Source of the DNA: Streptomyces antimycoticus | Lineage (GTDB): Bacteria > Actinomycetota > Actinomycetes > Streptomycetales > Streptomycetaceae | Length of the DNA stretch: 64,000 bases | Assembly (NCBI RefSeq): GCF_005405925.1 | Contig: NZ_BJHV01000001.1 | Span: forward strand, 3,782,001 to 3,846,000 | Direction of reading: 5' to 3' | Part shown: piece by piece, positions 1 to 10,051 of the stretch | Numbering within the stretch: position 1 is the stretch's first letter | How the letters are laid out: each line of letters begins with the position of its first letter | Program-made: the position numbers and the translations under genes | The notes under the pieces: model-generated | What the model saw: only the letters and a program-made list of their open reading frames with translations | Databases searched by the model: none | Told to the model about the DNA's origin: nothing

Positions 1-351
1 ATGGATCAGGTTTTCCCGAACGATGGTGCCGAAATCGCCACGGATGGACCCGGGCGCCGCGGCGATCGGGTCGGTCGGCCCGGCCAGCGCCCGGACGCCC
101 TCGATGACCCGCTCGCCCTCGACGACCAGCGCCACGGCCGGAGCGGAGGCCATGAACTCCATCAGGGGCTCATAGAAGGGCTTGCCGACATGCTCGGCGT
201 AGTGCTGCTCCAGGACCTCACGGTCCAGCTGACGCAGCTCGAGGGCGCTGATCGTCCAGCCCGCCTTCTTCTCGATCCGCCCCAGAATCTCGCCCACCAG
301 ACCGCGTCGGACGGCGTCGGGCTTGAGAAGGACGAGCGTGCGCTGGCTCAC
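1..351 (-). CDS. ndk: Nucleoside diphosphate kinase, C-terminus cut by window edge
   Basis: Transfers the gamma-phosphate of ATP to NDPs through a phosphohistidine, balancing NTP/dNTP pools in the cytosol. The 117 visible codons start at GTG (351) and read MSQRTLVLLKPDAVRRGL, the classic NDK N-terminus, and continue to ...IVRENLIH. The window ends exactly on the catalytic His of the NxxH motif, so about 20 residues are missing. The gene follows DUF4233 and folC on the same strand with a 75-nt gap, the order usual in Streptomyces. Confidence 0.97.
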   Translation of the reverse strand, partial: MSQRTLVLLKPDAVRRGLVGEILGRIEKKAGWTISALELRQLDREVLEQHYAEHVGKPFYEPLMEFMASAPAVALVVEGERVIEGVRALAGPTDPIAAAPGSIRGDFGTIVRENLIH

Positions 352-426
352 GGTGCGGGCTCCTTTGGGAAATGGCGTGCGGGTGGCACTGTGGGGCAGA
401 GGCTACATGGGTGAACGAGCGCCACG

Positions 427-780
427 TCACGCAGTGTCAGGCGAGGCCGCCGAGGCCGCGGCGAACCGCGCCTTCGCCTCGTCGACCTTACGGCCGAAGT
501 GGACCGAGGCCCACCACAGCGCGGCGAAGACCACCCCGAGGACGAACATGGTGGTCACCACGAAGCCGCTCAACACCAGGCCGATCTGCAGGGCCCAGCC
601 GATCTGCACCGCGCCCGGACGGCTCAGCATCCCGCACAGCAGCACACACAGCGCCATGGCGATCCCGCTGACCGTCCAGACGGTGCCCATCGACAGCCCG
701 GACGTCTTCATCGCGACGAGCCCGGCGAAGCCGATCACAAAGAACTCACCGATGAGGGTGGAAGCGCACAGCGTTCGCAT
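427..780 (-). CDS. DUF4233 small integral membrane protein
   Basis: 117-residue protein with about four hydrophobic segments (residues ~8-24, 31-51, 60-78, 80-98) and a charged, Ala-rich C-terminal tail. Matches the DUF4233 family, which sits between folC and ndk in many actinobacteria; its function is unknown. The ATG at 780 lies one base from the folC stop (782-784), so it is almost certainly co-translated with folC. Confidence 0.9.
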   Translation of the reverse strand: MRTLCASTLIGEFFVIGFAGLVAMKTSGLSMGTVWTVSGIAMALCVLLCGMLSRPGAVQIGWALQIGLVLSGFVVTTMFVLGVVFAALWWASVHFGRKVDEAKARFAAASAASPDTA

Positions 781-781
781 A

Positions 782-2287
782 TCAGCCCCTTCCCAGAAGC
801 AGCCGGGCCTCGCCGACCGTGATCACCGACCCGGTCACCAGCACACCCGCTCCGGCGTATTCGCCCTCTTCCTCCGCCAGGGTGATGGCTTCCTCCAGGG
901 CGTCGTCCAGCCGCGGCTCGACCTGGACCCGGTCGGGGCCGAAGACCTCGACGGCGATCGCGGCCAGCTCGTCCGGGTCCATCGAGCGATGGCTGGAATT
1001 GCGGGTCACCACGACCTCGGCGAAGATCGGCTCGAAGGCTTCCAGCAGACCGCGGACATCCTTGTCGGCGCTCGCCCCGACCACGCCGACCAGCCGGCTG
1101 AAGTCGAAGGACTCGGTGACCGCTTCGGCCGCCGCACGGGCGCCCGCGGGGTTGTGCGCGGCGTCCAGCACCACGGTGGGACTGCGGCGCACGACCTCCA
1201 TCCGGCCCGGCGAGGTCACGGAGGCGAAGGCGGAGCGGATCGTGTCGATGTCGAGCGTGCGGGCGTGCTGGGAGCCGACGCCGAAGAACGCCTCGACGGC
1301 GGCCAGCGCCATCGCCGCGTTGTGCGCCTGGTGGGCGCCGTGCAGCGGGAGGAAGACATCGGGGTATTCCCCGCCGAGGCCGCGCAGGGTCAGCAGCTGA
1401 CCGCCGACCGCCACCTCCCGGGAGAGCACACCGAACTCCATGCCCTCACGGGCGACCGTGGCGTCCACCTCGACCGCGCGCTTGAGCACCACGGAGGCGG
1501 CCTCCACCGGCTGCTGCGCGAGCACCACGGTGGCGTCCTGCTTCACTATGCCGGCCTTCTCCGTGGCGATCTGCTCCGGAGTGGTGCCGAGCCGGTCGGT
1601 GTGGTCCAGCGAGATCGGCATGATCACCGCGACGCCCGCGTCGACCACATTGGTGGCATCCCAGGAGCCGCCCATGCCGACCTCGACCACCGCGATGTCC
1701 ACGGGCGCGTCCGCGAAGGCCGCGTACGCCATCCCGGTGAGCACCTCGAAGAAGGACAGCCGGTGCTCCTGCTGGGCGTCGACCATCTCGATGTACGGCT
1801 GGATGTCCTGGTACGTCTCGATGAACCGCTCGGCGGAGATCGGCGCCCCGTCCAGGCTGATCCGCTCGGTGATCGACTGGACATGGGGGCTGGTGTAGCG
1901 GCCGGTGCGCAGCTCGAAGGCGCCCAGCAGCGACTCGACCATACGGGCGGTGCTGGTCTTGCCGTTCGTGCCGGTGATGTGGATCGAGGGATAGGTCCGC
2001 TGCGGCGAGCCGAGGATGTCCATCAGCGACTCGATGCGCACCAGCGACGGGTCCAGCTTGGTCTCCGGCCAGCGCTTGGCCAGCTCGCCCTCCACCTCGC
2101 GCAGGGCGCGGTCCACCTCCGGGTCGGCCGGGCGGGAGGGAATGCCGTCCCCCTGCGGTGGCCCGGACTGCGCACGCAGCGTCCGGCTACCGGCCTCGAT
2201 CACCGCCAGATCGGGGTCACGGTCGGTCTCGGCTTCGACGATCTCTTCGAACTCGTCGGACTCGTTCTGGGGGCGCTCCTCGCTCAC
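782..2287 (-). CDS. folC: Bifunctional folylpolyglutamate synthase / dihydrofolate synthase
   Basis: ATP-dependent Mur-ligase-fold enzyme that adds glutamate to dihydropteroate and to folates. The P-loop ITGTNGKTST is followed by the family segment GRYTSPHVQSITERI, and the C-terminal glutamate-ligase domain is complete. I chose the GTG at 2287 (MSEERPQNE): a TAGACT -10 element lies 7 nt upstream, giving a leaderless start. A longer in-frame TTG start at 2317 has no SD. The first ~90 residues are an acidic extension typical of Streptomyces FolC. First gene of the folC-DUF4233-ndk run. Confidence 0.95.
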   Translation of the reverse strand: MSEERPQNESDEFEEIVEAETDRDPDLAVIEAGSRTLRAQSGPPQGDGIPSRPADPEVDRALREVEGELAKRWPETKLDPSLVRIESLMDILGSPQRTYPSIHITGTNGKTSTARMVESLLGAFELRTGRYTSPHVQSITERISLDGAPISAERFIETYQDIQPYIEMVDAQQEHRLSFFEVLTGMAYAAFADAPVDIAVVEVGMGGSWDATNVVDAGVAVIMPISLDHTDRLGTTPEQIATEKAGIVKQDATVVLAQQPVEAASVVLKRAVEVDATVAREGMEFGVLSREVAVGGQLLTLRGLGGEYPDVFLPLHGAHQAHNAAMALAAVEAFFGVGSQHARTLDIDTIRSAFASVTSPGRMEVVRRSPTVVLDAAHNPAGARAAAEAVTESFDFSRLVGVVGASADKDVRGLLEAFEPIFAEVVVTRNSSHRSMDPDELAAIAVEVFGPDRVQVEPRLDDALEEAITLAEEEGEYAGAGVLVTGSVITVGEARLLLGRG

Positions 2288-2300
2288 GCCGACCAGTCTA
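2288..2300 (-). promoter_or_regulatory. Putative leaderless promoter of folC
   Basis: On the minus strand TAGACT (2300-2295) is followed by 7 nt and the GTG start. This is the actinobacterial leaderless arrangement, with transcription beginning at or next to the start codon. No convincing -35 or SD is present. Confidence 0.5.
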
Positions 2301-2530
2301 CGAGGCAGGGGTGACAAGCCGGGCCAGCGCCATCCCCGAGGTCACGACCCGGTATCTGTGACAAGGCGGCTCGCCTCCGGGGCGCTCTGATCTCCCCCGG
2401 CTACCGCTGGGAGGTGCCCCCTGTCGACGGTCGACCGTGCTCGGTCACCCACGCGGCGGAGCCGCATATCGATCGGAGCCCTCGCTCCCCGCGCGCGCTC
2501 TCCCCTACGACAGCGACGCGCCCCTTCGGC

Positions 2531-3985
2531 TCATTCGCCGCCGAGAGCGGCTTTCATCATCGACTTCGCGATCGGTCCCGCCAGGCCGCCGCCGGAGATG
2601 TCGGCGCGGGCCGCGTCGCTGTCCTCGACCACCACCGCGACCGCGACCTTGTGGCCGTTGCCGGCATCCGCGTAGCTGATGAACCACGCGTAGGGATTGG
2701 CGCTGTTGTTCTCACCGTGCTGGGCGGTGCCGGTCTTGCCGCCCACCGTCACCCCGGGAATCTTCGCGTTGGTCCCGGTGCCCTCGTCCACGACCGTCCC
2801 CATCGCGGACTGCAGCTCGGACGCGGTGTGCTGGGACATCGCCTCGCCGTAGGCCTTGCCCTGGTTACGGTCCAGGGCGGAGGCGCTGCCGTCCGTGGTG
2901 CGGTCGACCTCGTACGGGGTCATCAGCTTGCCGTCGTTCGCGATGGCCGAGGAGACCATCGCCATCTGCAGCGGAGTGGCCGTCACATCGAACTGGCCCA
3001 TTCCGCTCAGGGCCGTCTGCGAGTCGTTCATCCCGCTCGGGTACAGGCTCTTCGCGGCGCGCACCGGGATGTCCAGCTTGGAGTCGTCGAAGCCCAGCTT
3101 CTCGGCCTGCGCCGCCACCTTGGACTGGCCCAGATCCACGGCCATCTTCGCGAAGACCGTGTTGCACGAGTACTCCAGGGCGGTGCGTATCGTCGCGTTC
3201 TTACAGGGCGCCGACCTGTTCTCGTTGTGCATATCGGTGACCGTGCCCGGCAGCCGGTACGGATCCGGGCTCTTGGTCGGCTCGTCCACCGACGAATACA
3301 GCCCGTTCTCCAGCGCCGCGGCGGCGACCAGGACCTTGAAGGTCGAGCCCGGCGGGTACGTCTGGCGCAGCGCGCGGTTCAGCATCGGCTGCTTCTCGTC
3401 CTTCTGCAGCGCGAGCCACGCCTTCTGGTCCTTGGTGGAGGAGCCCGCGAAGCTGCCGGGGTCGTACGAGGGCGTGCTGGCCAGACCCAGGACGGCACCG
3501 GTCGTGGGGTCGAGCGCCACGGCCGCGCCGGTCTTGTTGCCCAGGCCCTCATAGGCGGCCTTCTGCACGGCCGGATTGATCGTGGTGATCACATCGCCGG
3601 GCTTGGACCGCTCCCGCGTCACCGCCTCGAGCGGGTTCTTCAGCCGGCTGTCGGAGCCGTCGAGGACCTGCCGGTCCAGGGCCTCCAGCTGAGTGCTGCC
3701 GTAGGACTGGGAGGCATAGCCGGTGACCGGGGCCCAGAGCTTGCCGTCGGTGTAGGTGCGCTTGTACTTCAGGTCGCCGTCGGTGGAGGCCGAGCCGGTG
3801 ATCGGCTTGCCGCCGGCCAGGATGTCGCCCAGCGGGCCCGCGTACTGGGAGATGGCCACACGGCTGTTGTGCGAGTTGTCCCGGAGACTGTCGCCTCTCG
3901 CCAACTGCACATAGGTGGCCCAGGCGAGCAGGGTCAGCACGAGCAGAAGCGAGAAAATGGAGGCCCTTCGCAGCGGCTTGTTCAT
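2531..3985 (-). CDS. Class B penicillin-binding protein (D,D-transpeptidase)
   Basis: 484-residue peptidoglycan transpeptidase with a basic N-terminus and one TM anchor (residues ~8-26), then an MrcB_N-like linker and a penicillin-binding domain. All three active-site motifs are present: STFK (214-217), SCN (273-275) and KTGT (417-420). It resembles the PbpA group of actinobacterial PBPs and lacks PASTA repeats. The ATG at 3985 is chosen because it precedes the TM anchor and follows a GGAG; the in-frame upstream extension has no membrane or family character. From memory it is absent from the folC-valS interval of S. coelicolor, so it may be a lineage-specific paralogue. Confidence 0.92.
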   Translation of the reverse strand: MNKPLRRASIFSLLLVLTLLAWATYVQLARGDSLRDNSHNSRVAISQYAGPLGDILAGGKPITGSASTDGDLKYKRTYTDGKLWAPVTGYASQSYGSTQLEALDRQVLDGSDSRLKNPLEAVTRERSKPGDVITTINPAVQKAAYEGLGNKTGAAVALDPTTGAVLGLASTPSYDPGSFAGSSTKDQKAWLALQKDEKQPMLNRALRQTYPPGSTFKVLVAAAALENGLYSSVDEPTKSPDPYRLPGTVTDMHNENRSAPCKNATIRTALEYSCNTVFAKMAVDLGQSKVAAQAEKLGFDDSKLDIPVRAAKSLYPSGMNDSQTALSGMGQFDVTATPLQMAMVSSAIANDGKLMTPYEVDRTTDGSASALDRNQGKAYGEAMSQHTASELQSAMGTVVDEGTGTNAKIPGVTVGGKTGTAQHGENNSANPYAWFISYADAGNGHKVAVAVVVEDSDAARADISGGGLAGPIAKSMMKAALGGE

Positions 3986-4128
3986 GGAGGGTGGAGCTCC
4001 TTCCGGGACGTACTGCCGGAGAACTCCCGGAAGACAGTGTTTGGTTCCCGGTGGGGCTTTGCTGTGCGGCGTCTGTGAGGCGTTTGTGCGGCTTCTCCGG
4101 GCGTCTGTGGCCCATCGCACACACCAAA

Positions 4129-4157
4129 GCGCCCCCGCCGGAATCCGGCGGGGGCGC
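4129..4157. terminator. Rho-independent terminator downstream of valS
   Basis: Perfect 13-bp GC stem (GCGCCCCCGCCGG and its complement) with an AAT loop. It is followed on the minus strand by TTTGGTGTG, and lies 52 nt beyond the valS stop. Confidence 0.8.
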
Positions 4158-4208
4158 CTCGTGCGATCAGTGCCGACCGGCTTTCGGTCGACTCTCGGTC
4201 AACCCTTG

Positions 4209-6899
4209 TCAGCCCTTGGGGAGGGCCGCCAACTGGGCGGTGATCCGCGCGATATCGGCCTCGGCGGTCGCCTGCCGGGTGCGGATCTTCTCCACGACAT
4301 GGTCGGGGGCCTTGGCCAGGAAGCCCTCGTTGGACAGCTTGGCGGTCGTCTGCGCCTTGTCCTTCTCGGCCGCGGCGAGGTCCTTGGCCAGCCGCTTGCG
4401 CTCGGCCTCGACATCGATCGCACCGGAGAGGTCCAGCGCCACGGTCGCGCCCGCGACCGGCAGCGAGGCGGTGGCCGTGAAGTCCTCACCGGCCGGCTGG
4501 AGGCGCAGCAACGAACGCATGGCGTCCTCATGGGCGGCGAGCGAGGTGCCGGACAGCTCCAGCCGCGCCGGGACCCGCTGACCGGGCTGAAGGCCCTGGT
4601 CGGCGCGGAACCGGCGGACCTCGGTGACCACCTGCTGGAGGTTCTCGATCTCCCGCTCGGCCGCCTCGTCCCGGAAGCCGCTGTCGCCGGGCCAGTCCGC
4701 GATGACGACGGACTCCTGGCCGGTCAGCGAGGTCCACAGCTTCTCGGTGACGAACGGGACCACCGGGTGCAGCAGCCTCAGCGTGACGTCCAGGACCTCG
4801 CCGAGGACGCGGCGCGCGGCGTCGGCCTCCGCACCGCCCTTGGCGAAGGTGGTCTTGGACAGCTCGACGTACCAGTCGAAGACCTCGTCCCACGCGAAGT
4901 GGTAGAGGACGTCGGAGAGCTTGGCGAACTGGTAGTCCTCGTAGTACGCGTCGACCTCGGCGACGACCTCGTTCAACCGGGACAGGATCCAGCGGTCGGT
5001 GGCGGACAGCCGCTCGGGGGTGGGCAGTTCACCCTCGACCGTCGCGCCGTTCATCAGCGCGAAGCGGGTCGCGTTCCAGATCTTGTTGGCGAAGTTGCGG
5101 GACGCCTGGACCCAGTCCTCGCCGATCGGGACGTCGACGCCGGGGTTGGCACCCCGGGCCAGGGTGAAGCGGACCGCGTCCGAGCCATAAGTGTCCATCC
5201 AGTCCAGCGGGTTGACCGCGTTGCCAAAGGACTTGGACATCTTCTTGCCGAACTGGTCACGGACCATGCCGTGCAGCGCGATGGTGTGGAACGGCGGGGT
5301 GCCGTCCATCGCGTACAGGCCGAACATCATCATCCGGGCGACCCAGAAGAAGAGGATGTCGTAGCCGGTGACCAGGACCGAGTTCGGATAGAACTTCTCC
5401 ATGCTCTCGGTCTGCTCGGGCCAGCCGAGCGTGGAGAACGGCCACAGGCCGGACGAGAACCAGGTGTCCAGGACATCACTGTCCTGGTGCCAGCCCTCGC
5501 CGCTCGGCGGCTCCTCGTTCGGTCCGACGCAGACGACCTCGCCGTTCGGCCCGTACCAGACCGGGATCCGGTGGCCCCACCACAGCTGGCGCGAGATGCA
5601 CCAGTCGTGGAGGTTGTCGACCCAGTCGAAGTAGCGCTTCGACATGTCCTCCGGGTGGATCTTCACCCGGCCGTCGCGGACCGCGTCGCCGGCGGCCTTG
5701 GCCAGCGGGCCGACCTTGACCCACCACTGCATGGACAGCCGCGGCTCGATGGTCGTCTTACAGCGCGAGCAGTGGCCCACGGAGTGGGTGTACGGGCGCT
5801 TCTCGGCGACGATCCGGCCCTCGGCGCGCAGCGCGCCGACGACGGCGCTGCGCGCCTCCAGCCGGTCCAGGCCCTGGAAGGGGCCATGGGCGGTGATGAC
5901 CGCGTGCTCGTCCATGACGGTCAGGTTCGGCAGGCCGTGCCGCTGCCCGATCTCGAAGTCGTTCGGGTCGTGGGCCGGGGTGACCTTGACCGCGCCGGTG
6001 CCGAACTCGGGGTCGACATGCTCGTCGGCGACGATCGGGATCCGGCGGCCGGTGAGCGGCAGTTCGATCTCGGTGCCGACCAGATGGCGGTAGCGCTCGT
6101 CGTCGGGGTGGACCGCGACCGCGGTGTCGCCCAGCATCGTCTCGGCGCGGGTGGTCGCCACGATGATGGACGCGTCGCCCGCCCGTCGCCCGCCACCACC
6201 CTCAACCGAGGCGCTGCGCGCCGCCCCTTCTTCCAGGTCGCCGTACCGGATCGAGACGAGTTCGCCGTCATCGTCGTCGTACTCCACCTCGATGTCCGAG
6301 ATGGCCGTAAGGCAGCGCGGGCACCAGTTGATGATGCGCTCGGCGCGGTAGATCAGCTCGTCCTCGTAGAGCCGCTTGAAGATCGTCTGGACGGCCTTGG
6401 AGAGCCCCTCGTCCATGGTGAAGCGCTCGCGGTTCCAGGCGACGCCGTCGCCCAGGCGCCGCATCTGGCCGGAGATCTGCCCGCCGGACTCGCCCTTCCA
6501 CTGCCAGACGCGCTCGACGAACGCCTCGCGGCCCAGGTCGTGGCGGGAGACGCCCTCCTTGGCCAGCTCGCGCTCGACGACGTTCTGCGTGGCGATACCG
6601 GCGTGGTCCATACCGGGCTGCCAGAGCGTCTCAAAGCCCTGCATTCGCTTGCGCCGGGTGAGCGCATCGATGATCGTGTGCTCGAAGGCATGGCCGAGGT
6701 GGAGCGAGCCGGTCACATTGGGGGGCGGGATGACGATGGCGTAGGGCTCTTTGTCGCTCCTCGCGTCCGCCTCGAAGTAACCGCGCTCTACCCAGCGCTC
6801 GTACAGCGGCCCCTCTACATCGGCCGGCGCGTACTGGGTCGGCAGTTCGGGGTGGCTGTTCGGCCCGCTCGCGGGGCGCTGCGAAGAGTTCTCGGTCAC
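4209..6899 (-). CDS. valS: Valyl-tRNA synthetase
   Basis: Class I aminoacyl-tRNA synthetase charging tRNA-Val. The HIGH motif is HLGH near residue 68, followed by the [13 protein letters not shown] block; the CP1 editing domain has [10 protein letters not shown], the KMSKS loop is intact, and a C-terminal coiled-coil arm rich in Ala/Lys/Glu is present. Two GTGs occur in tandem (6902 and 6899). The second is favoured because TAGACT at 6911-6906 sits 6 nt before it (leaderless). An unusual Gly/Arg-rich insert lies at residues ~223-244, just before the editing motif. Divergent from the paralogue cluster that begins at 7017. Confidence 0.97.
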   Translation of the reverse strand: MTENSSQRPASGPNSHPELPTQYAPADVEGPLYERWVERGYFEADARSDKEPYAIVIPPPNVTGSLHLGHAFEHTIIDALTRRKRMQGFETLWQPGMDHAGIATQNVVERELAKEGVSRHDLGREAFVERVWQWKGESGGQISGQMRRLGDGVAWNRERFTMDEGLSKAVQTIFKRLYEDELIYRAERIINWCPRCLTAISDIEVEYDDDDGELVSIRYGDLEEGAARSASVEGGGGRRAGDASIIVATTRAETMLGDTAVAVHPDDERYRHLVGTEIELPLTGRRIPIVADEHVDPEFGTGAVKVTPAHDPNDFEIGQRHGLPNLTVMDEHAVITAHGPFQGLDRLEARSAVVGALRAEGRIVAEKRPYTHSVGHCSRCKTTIEPRLSMQWWVKVGPLAKAAGDAVRDGRVKIHPEDMSKRYFDWVDNLHDWCISRQLWWGHRIPVWYGPNGEVVCVGPNEEPPSGEGWHQDSDVLDTWFSSGLWPFSTLGWPEQTESMEKFYPNSVLVTGYDILFFWVARMMMFGLYAMDGTPPFHTIALHGMVRDQFGKKMSKSFGNAVNPLDWMDTYGSDAVRFTLARGANPGVDVPIGEDWVQASRNFANKIWNATRFALMNGATVEGELPTPERLSATDRWILSRLNEVVAEVDAYYEDYQFAKLSDVLYHFAWDEVFDWYVELSKTTFAKGGAEADAARRVLGEVLDVTLRLLHPVVPFVTEKLWTSLTGQESVVIADWPGDSGFRDEAAEREIENLQQVVTEVRRFRADQGLQPGQRVPARLELSGTSLAAHEDAMRSLLRLQPAGEDFTATASLPVAGATVALDLSGAIDVEAERKRLAKDLAAAEKDKAQTTAKLSNEGFLAKAPDHVVEKIRTRQATAEADIARITAQLAALPKG

Positions 6900-6911
6900 C
6901 ACCGCAGTCTA
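6900..6911 (-). promoter_or_regulatory. Putative leaderless promoter of valS
   Basis: TAGACT at 6911-6906 is followed by 6 nt and GTG at 6899. The -10 hexamer is the same as at folC. I saw no T-box-like leader; the start codon is too close to the -10 for one. Confidence 0.45.
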
Positions 6912-7016
6912 AAGGGCCGCGGCCTTCCGTTACGAACCCGTTGTGGCCCCGGGGCCAAGGCGCCCTGAGGCGTCGGGAAGGATGTTTGGAACTGTCATGC
7001 GCATAAGGAGAGGCAC

Positions 7017-7960
7017 ATGAGCCATCAGCAGCCGCCGCCGCAGCCCGGCCCCTACGGGGGCCAGCCAGGGGCGTACGGCGCCGGCCAGCCGCCGGTGCCC
7101 AATCCGTATGCGCAGACACCGGGCTACGGCCAGCCGCCGCAGGGCGGCTACGGTCAGCCGAACCCCTACGGCGGGTCCGGCGGCTATGGACACCCTCAGC
7201 CCGCGCACCCTTACGGGCAGCCGCCTCAGCCTCCCCAGCCGCACCAGCCGGGCCCCGTGCCCCAGCAGGGTCCGGGCTACTACGGCGGGCCCCAGGCGCC
7301 GCCGCCCCAGGGACCGGCGGCCGGTGGCCGCGGTAAGGGCCGCACGGTGGGTCTCGCGGTCGGCGCGGTGGTGGTCGTGGGGGCGCTGGGAGTGGGGGCG
7401 TTCATGCTGTTCGGCGGCGGCAGCGGCGGCCCGTACAAGCTGACCACGCCCAAGACCGTGGCCGCGGACTACGAGCGCCAGGGCTCGGGCACGGACGACA
7501 GCGATCTGTCCGCGGCGGGCCGGAAGGACCTCCAGCAGGTGCCGGTCGTCAAGGACCCGCATCTGGTGGCGGCCGACTACCAGACCTCCGGTAAGGAGAT
7601 GCTGAAGTTCACCGGCGTCTGGGGCGATGTGACCGACCCGGCGCGGGGCGCGGACCTCGCACTGGCGGTCATCGTCAAGACGCTGCAGGACAACGGCACA
7701 GCGCAGGCCAAGGGCAGCCCCCAGACGTTCTCCCCGGACGGCTTCGACGGGGACGTCCTGAAGTGCCAGTCCATGAAGTTCACCTCGGATCAGGGATCCA
7801 TGGAGGCCCCGCGTGCGTCTGGGGCGACAAGGACACCCTGGGCGTCACAGTCATGGCGGACCCGGCGGCCGCGGTGCTCGGCGGTGGTATGTCCCTTGAG
7901 GACGCCGCCGGCCTCACGGCCAAGGTGCGCAAGGACGCGCGCGTCGAGATCGACGGCTAG
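7017..7960 (+). CDS. Pro/Gly/Gln/Tyr-rich single-pass membrane protein, paralogue 1 (frameshifted in this sequence)
   Basis: Function unknown. The strong SD AAGGAGAG precedes ATG 7017. Residues ~1-105 are low-complexity cytoplasmic repeats (PYGQP, GYGQP), followed by one TM segment (AVGAVVVVGALGVGAFMLF) and a ~170-residue extracytoplasmic domain beginning YKLTTPKTVAADYE. The frame breaks near 7800: the C-terminal block ACVWGDKDTLGV...KVRKDARVEIDG is read in another frame and ends at 7960. Restoring one C in a CCCC run at ~7806-7812 repairs it, which suggests a homopolymer error. First of three tandem homologues with gaps of 53-58 nt, probably one operon. Confidence 0.78.
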
Positions 7961-8013
7961 CCCGCGACCGGCGAACAGCAACACAACAGCGGTTTCACCA
8001 ACGAGGGATACAG

Positions 8014-9041
8014 ATGAGCTACAACCAGCCGGGCCCCTATGGCCAGCAGCCCGGGCAGCCGGGTCCCTACGGACAGGGTGGTGCGGCCGGACAGCCCGGC
8101 TACGGCTACCCGCAGCAGCCGGGTCAGCCGGGTCCCTACGGACAGCCGCAGCAGCCGGGTCCTTACGGGCAGCCGCCGCAGCCGCCCCAGCCGGGCTACG
8201 GCTACCCCGGGCAGCCGCAGGGGCAGCCGGGCCCCTACGGGCAGCCCCCGAACCCGTACGGCCAGCAGCAGCAGCCGTACGGCCAGCCGGGCATGCCGGG
8301 CCCGTACCAGCCGGACCCGGGCCAGGGCGGCGGCAAGAAGAAGGGCCTGTGGCTCGCGATCGGCGCGGTGGTCGTGGTGGCCGCGATCGTCGGCGGCGTC
8401 CTGGTGTTCCAGGGCGGGGACGACAACGGCGGCGGTGGCGACGGTAAGGTCGCCGACGACGGCAAGCGGTACAAGCTCACCACCCCCAGACGGTGGCCGG
8501 CGACTACACCAAGGAGTCCTCCGGCTCCGGCGGCGGGCTCACCTCCTCGGACGCGGACGACTTCGAGAAGTTCGGCGTCAGCAACCCCGAGCCGGTGAGC
8601 GCGGAGTACAAGTCCGGCGAGGGCATGAGCGTGAAGAAGCTCCAGCTCAACGGGGTCTGGGGCGAGGTGAAGGACCCGGAGTCGGTCGTCGACGGCGCCT
8701 TCGCGAAGATCGCCCAGGAGGCCGAGAAGGACTCCTCGACCAGTAGCGGGATGAAGGCCGAGCTCGTGGGCAGCCCGGAGACGGTGACGCCCAGCGGCTT
8801 CGAGAACGCCGTGATGAAGTGCCAGAACACCAAGTTCACCCCGGGCGAGGGCTCGAGCTCCAGCGGCATACCCAGCAAGGGGTTCACGATCCCGATCTGC
8901 ATGTGGGGTGACAACAGCACGGTGGGCTATGTGATCGTCTCCGACGCGGCCGCGGCGCTGTCCGGCAACAGCATGTCGCTCGACGAGGCCGGTGAGGTCA
9001 CCGCGAAGGTCCGCAACGACGCGCGCGTGGAGATCAAGTAG
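8014..9041 (+). CDS. Pro/Gly/Gln/Tyr-rich single-pass membrane protein, paralogue 2 (frameshifted in this sequence)
   Basis: Same architecture as its neighbour: PYGQP-type repeats, a KKKGLW basic anchor, a TM (LAIGAVVVVAAIVGGVLVF) and an outer domain with KLTTP, GVWGEVKDPE, CMWGDNSTV and a KVRNDARVEIK end. The frame is lost right after KLTTP at ~8488. The sibling genes read CCCAAGACG where this one has CCCAGACG, so one A is missing. The second half is intact to the stop at 9041. The ATG at 8014 follows ACGAGGGA. No catalytic motif is visible; an envelope or sensory role is only a guess. Confidence 0.78.
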
Positions 9042-9099
9042 CCGAGCGGGCCGCCCAGTTCACAGGCCACAGCCGATCCGGAGGGGGACCCCCACAGCC

Positions 9100-9945
9100 A
9101 TGAGCCACAACCAGCCACCACCACCGGGGCCCTACGGCGGCGGACCCAGCCCGTACGGGGGCGCTCAGCCCAATCCGTACGGCGGAGGGCAGCAGCAGCC
9201 CGCGGAGCCCAACCCGTACGCGCAGCCGCAGGGTTATGGCTATCCGCAAGCGCAGCCCCCGCAGGGCTACGGCTACCCGCAGCAGCAGGCGGGTCCCTAC
9301 GGCCAGCCGCCCTACCCCGCGCCGCCCGCGGCCGGCGGGGGCGGCAACCGCACCAAGATCATCGCGGTGACGGTGGCCGGGCTCGTGGTGGTGGGCGCGA
9401 TCGTCACCGGCGCCGTGGTGCTGTCCGGCGGCGACGACGGCCCGAAGTCGATGAAGCTGGTCACCCCCAAGACGCTCGGCGACGGCACTTACACGCTGGA
9501 CAAGGGCACGGACGACCTCGACAACGAGGGCACCAGCGTGCAGGGCAGCATGCCCGAGGGCGCGACCTCGGTCCTGGCCCAGTACAAGCGGTCGGACGAC
9601 GACAACTCGGGGCTCGCCTTCTCCGGGATGTACGGCGAGATCAGGGACCCGGAGGCGGTCCGGGACGAGATGTTCAAGGGCTTCGCGGGCGGCGACGGCT
9701 CCCCCACGGTGGAGGAGAAGCGCAAGCGGTTCCAGCCGGAGGGCGCTGACGGCCCCTCGGTGGAGTGCGAGGTGGTCAAGCTCTACGACCGGATCTACGC
9801 CCCGGCCTGTGTCTGGGCGGAGGAGACGGACGCGGCGATGGTGCTCGACGTCAACGCGGAGAACACCTCGGCGTCGGACGCCGACATGGAGTCCTTCGCC
9901 AAGGTGACCGCGGGCATCTACCAGGACACCCGCAAGCCCGCCTGA
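9100..9945 (+). CDS. Pro/Gly/Gln/Tyr-rich single-pass membrane protein, paralogue 3 (intact)
   Basis: The only one of the three tandem paralogues with an open frame (281 aa). Order: PYGG/GYGYPQ low-complexity tail (~1-80), basic stop-transfer GNRTK, TM (~86-106, IIAVTVAGLVVVGAIVTGAVVL), then an extracytoplasmic domain sharing KLVTPKTL, GMYGEIRDPE and APACVWAEE with its siblings but lacking the KVRxDARVEI end. The SD GGAGGGGGA precedes ATG 9100. The last gene of the cluster, followed by a strong terminator shared with clpX. Function unknown. Confidence 0.88.
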   Translation: MSHNQPPPPGPYGGGPSPYGGAQPNPYGGGQQQPAEPNPYAQPQGYGYPQAQPPQGYGYPQQQAGPYGQPPYPAPPAAGGGGNRTKIIAVTVAGLVVVGAIVTGAVVLSGGDDGPKSMKLVTPKTLGDGTYTLDKGTDDLDNEGTSVQGSMPEGATSVLAQYKRSDDDNSGLAFSGMYGEIRDPEAVRDEMFKGFAGGDGSPTVEEKRKRFQPEGADGPSVECEVVKLYDRIYAPACVWAEETDAAMVLDVNAENTSASDADMESFAKVTAGIYQDTRKPA

Positions 9946-9981
9946 ACCGCCCGCAAGACGCCCACAGGGCGCGTACGACAC

Positions 9982-10014
9982 GAAGAGGGCCCCGGGGAGA
10001 CCGGGGCCCTCTTC
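9982..10014. terminator. Bidirectional terminator between paralogue cluster and clpX
   Basis: A 14-bp perfect stem (GAAGAGGGCCCCGG and complement) with a 5-nt loop lies in the 106-nt convergent gap. The A/T-containing stem base gives short U tracts on both strands. Confidence 0.8.
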
Positions 10015-10051
10015 GCATGCTCTCTGCGGGGCGGCTACGCGTGCGGGGCGC

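Noticed and set aside
6903..7016. T-box leader for valS
   Set aside because: A -10 lies 6 nt from the start codon, leaving no room, and no T-box consensus is present.
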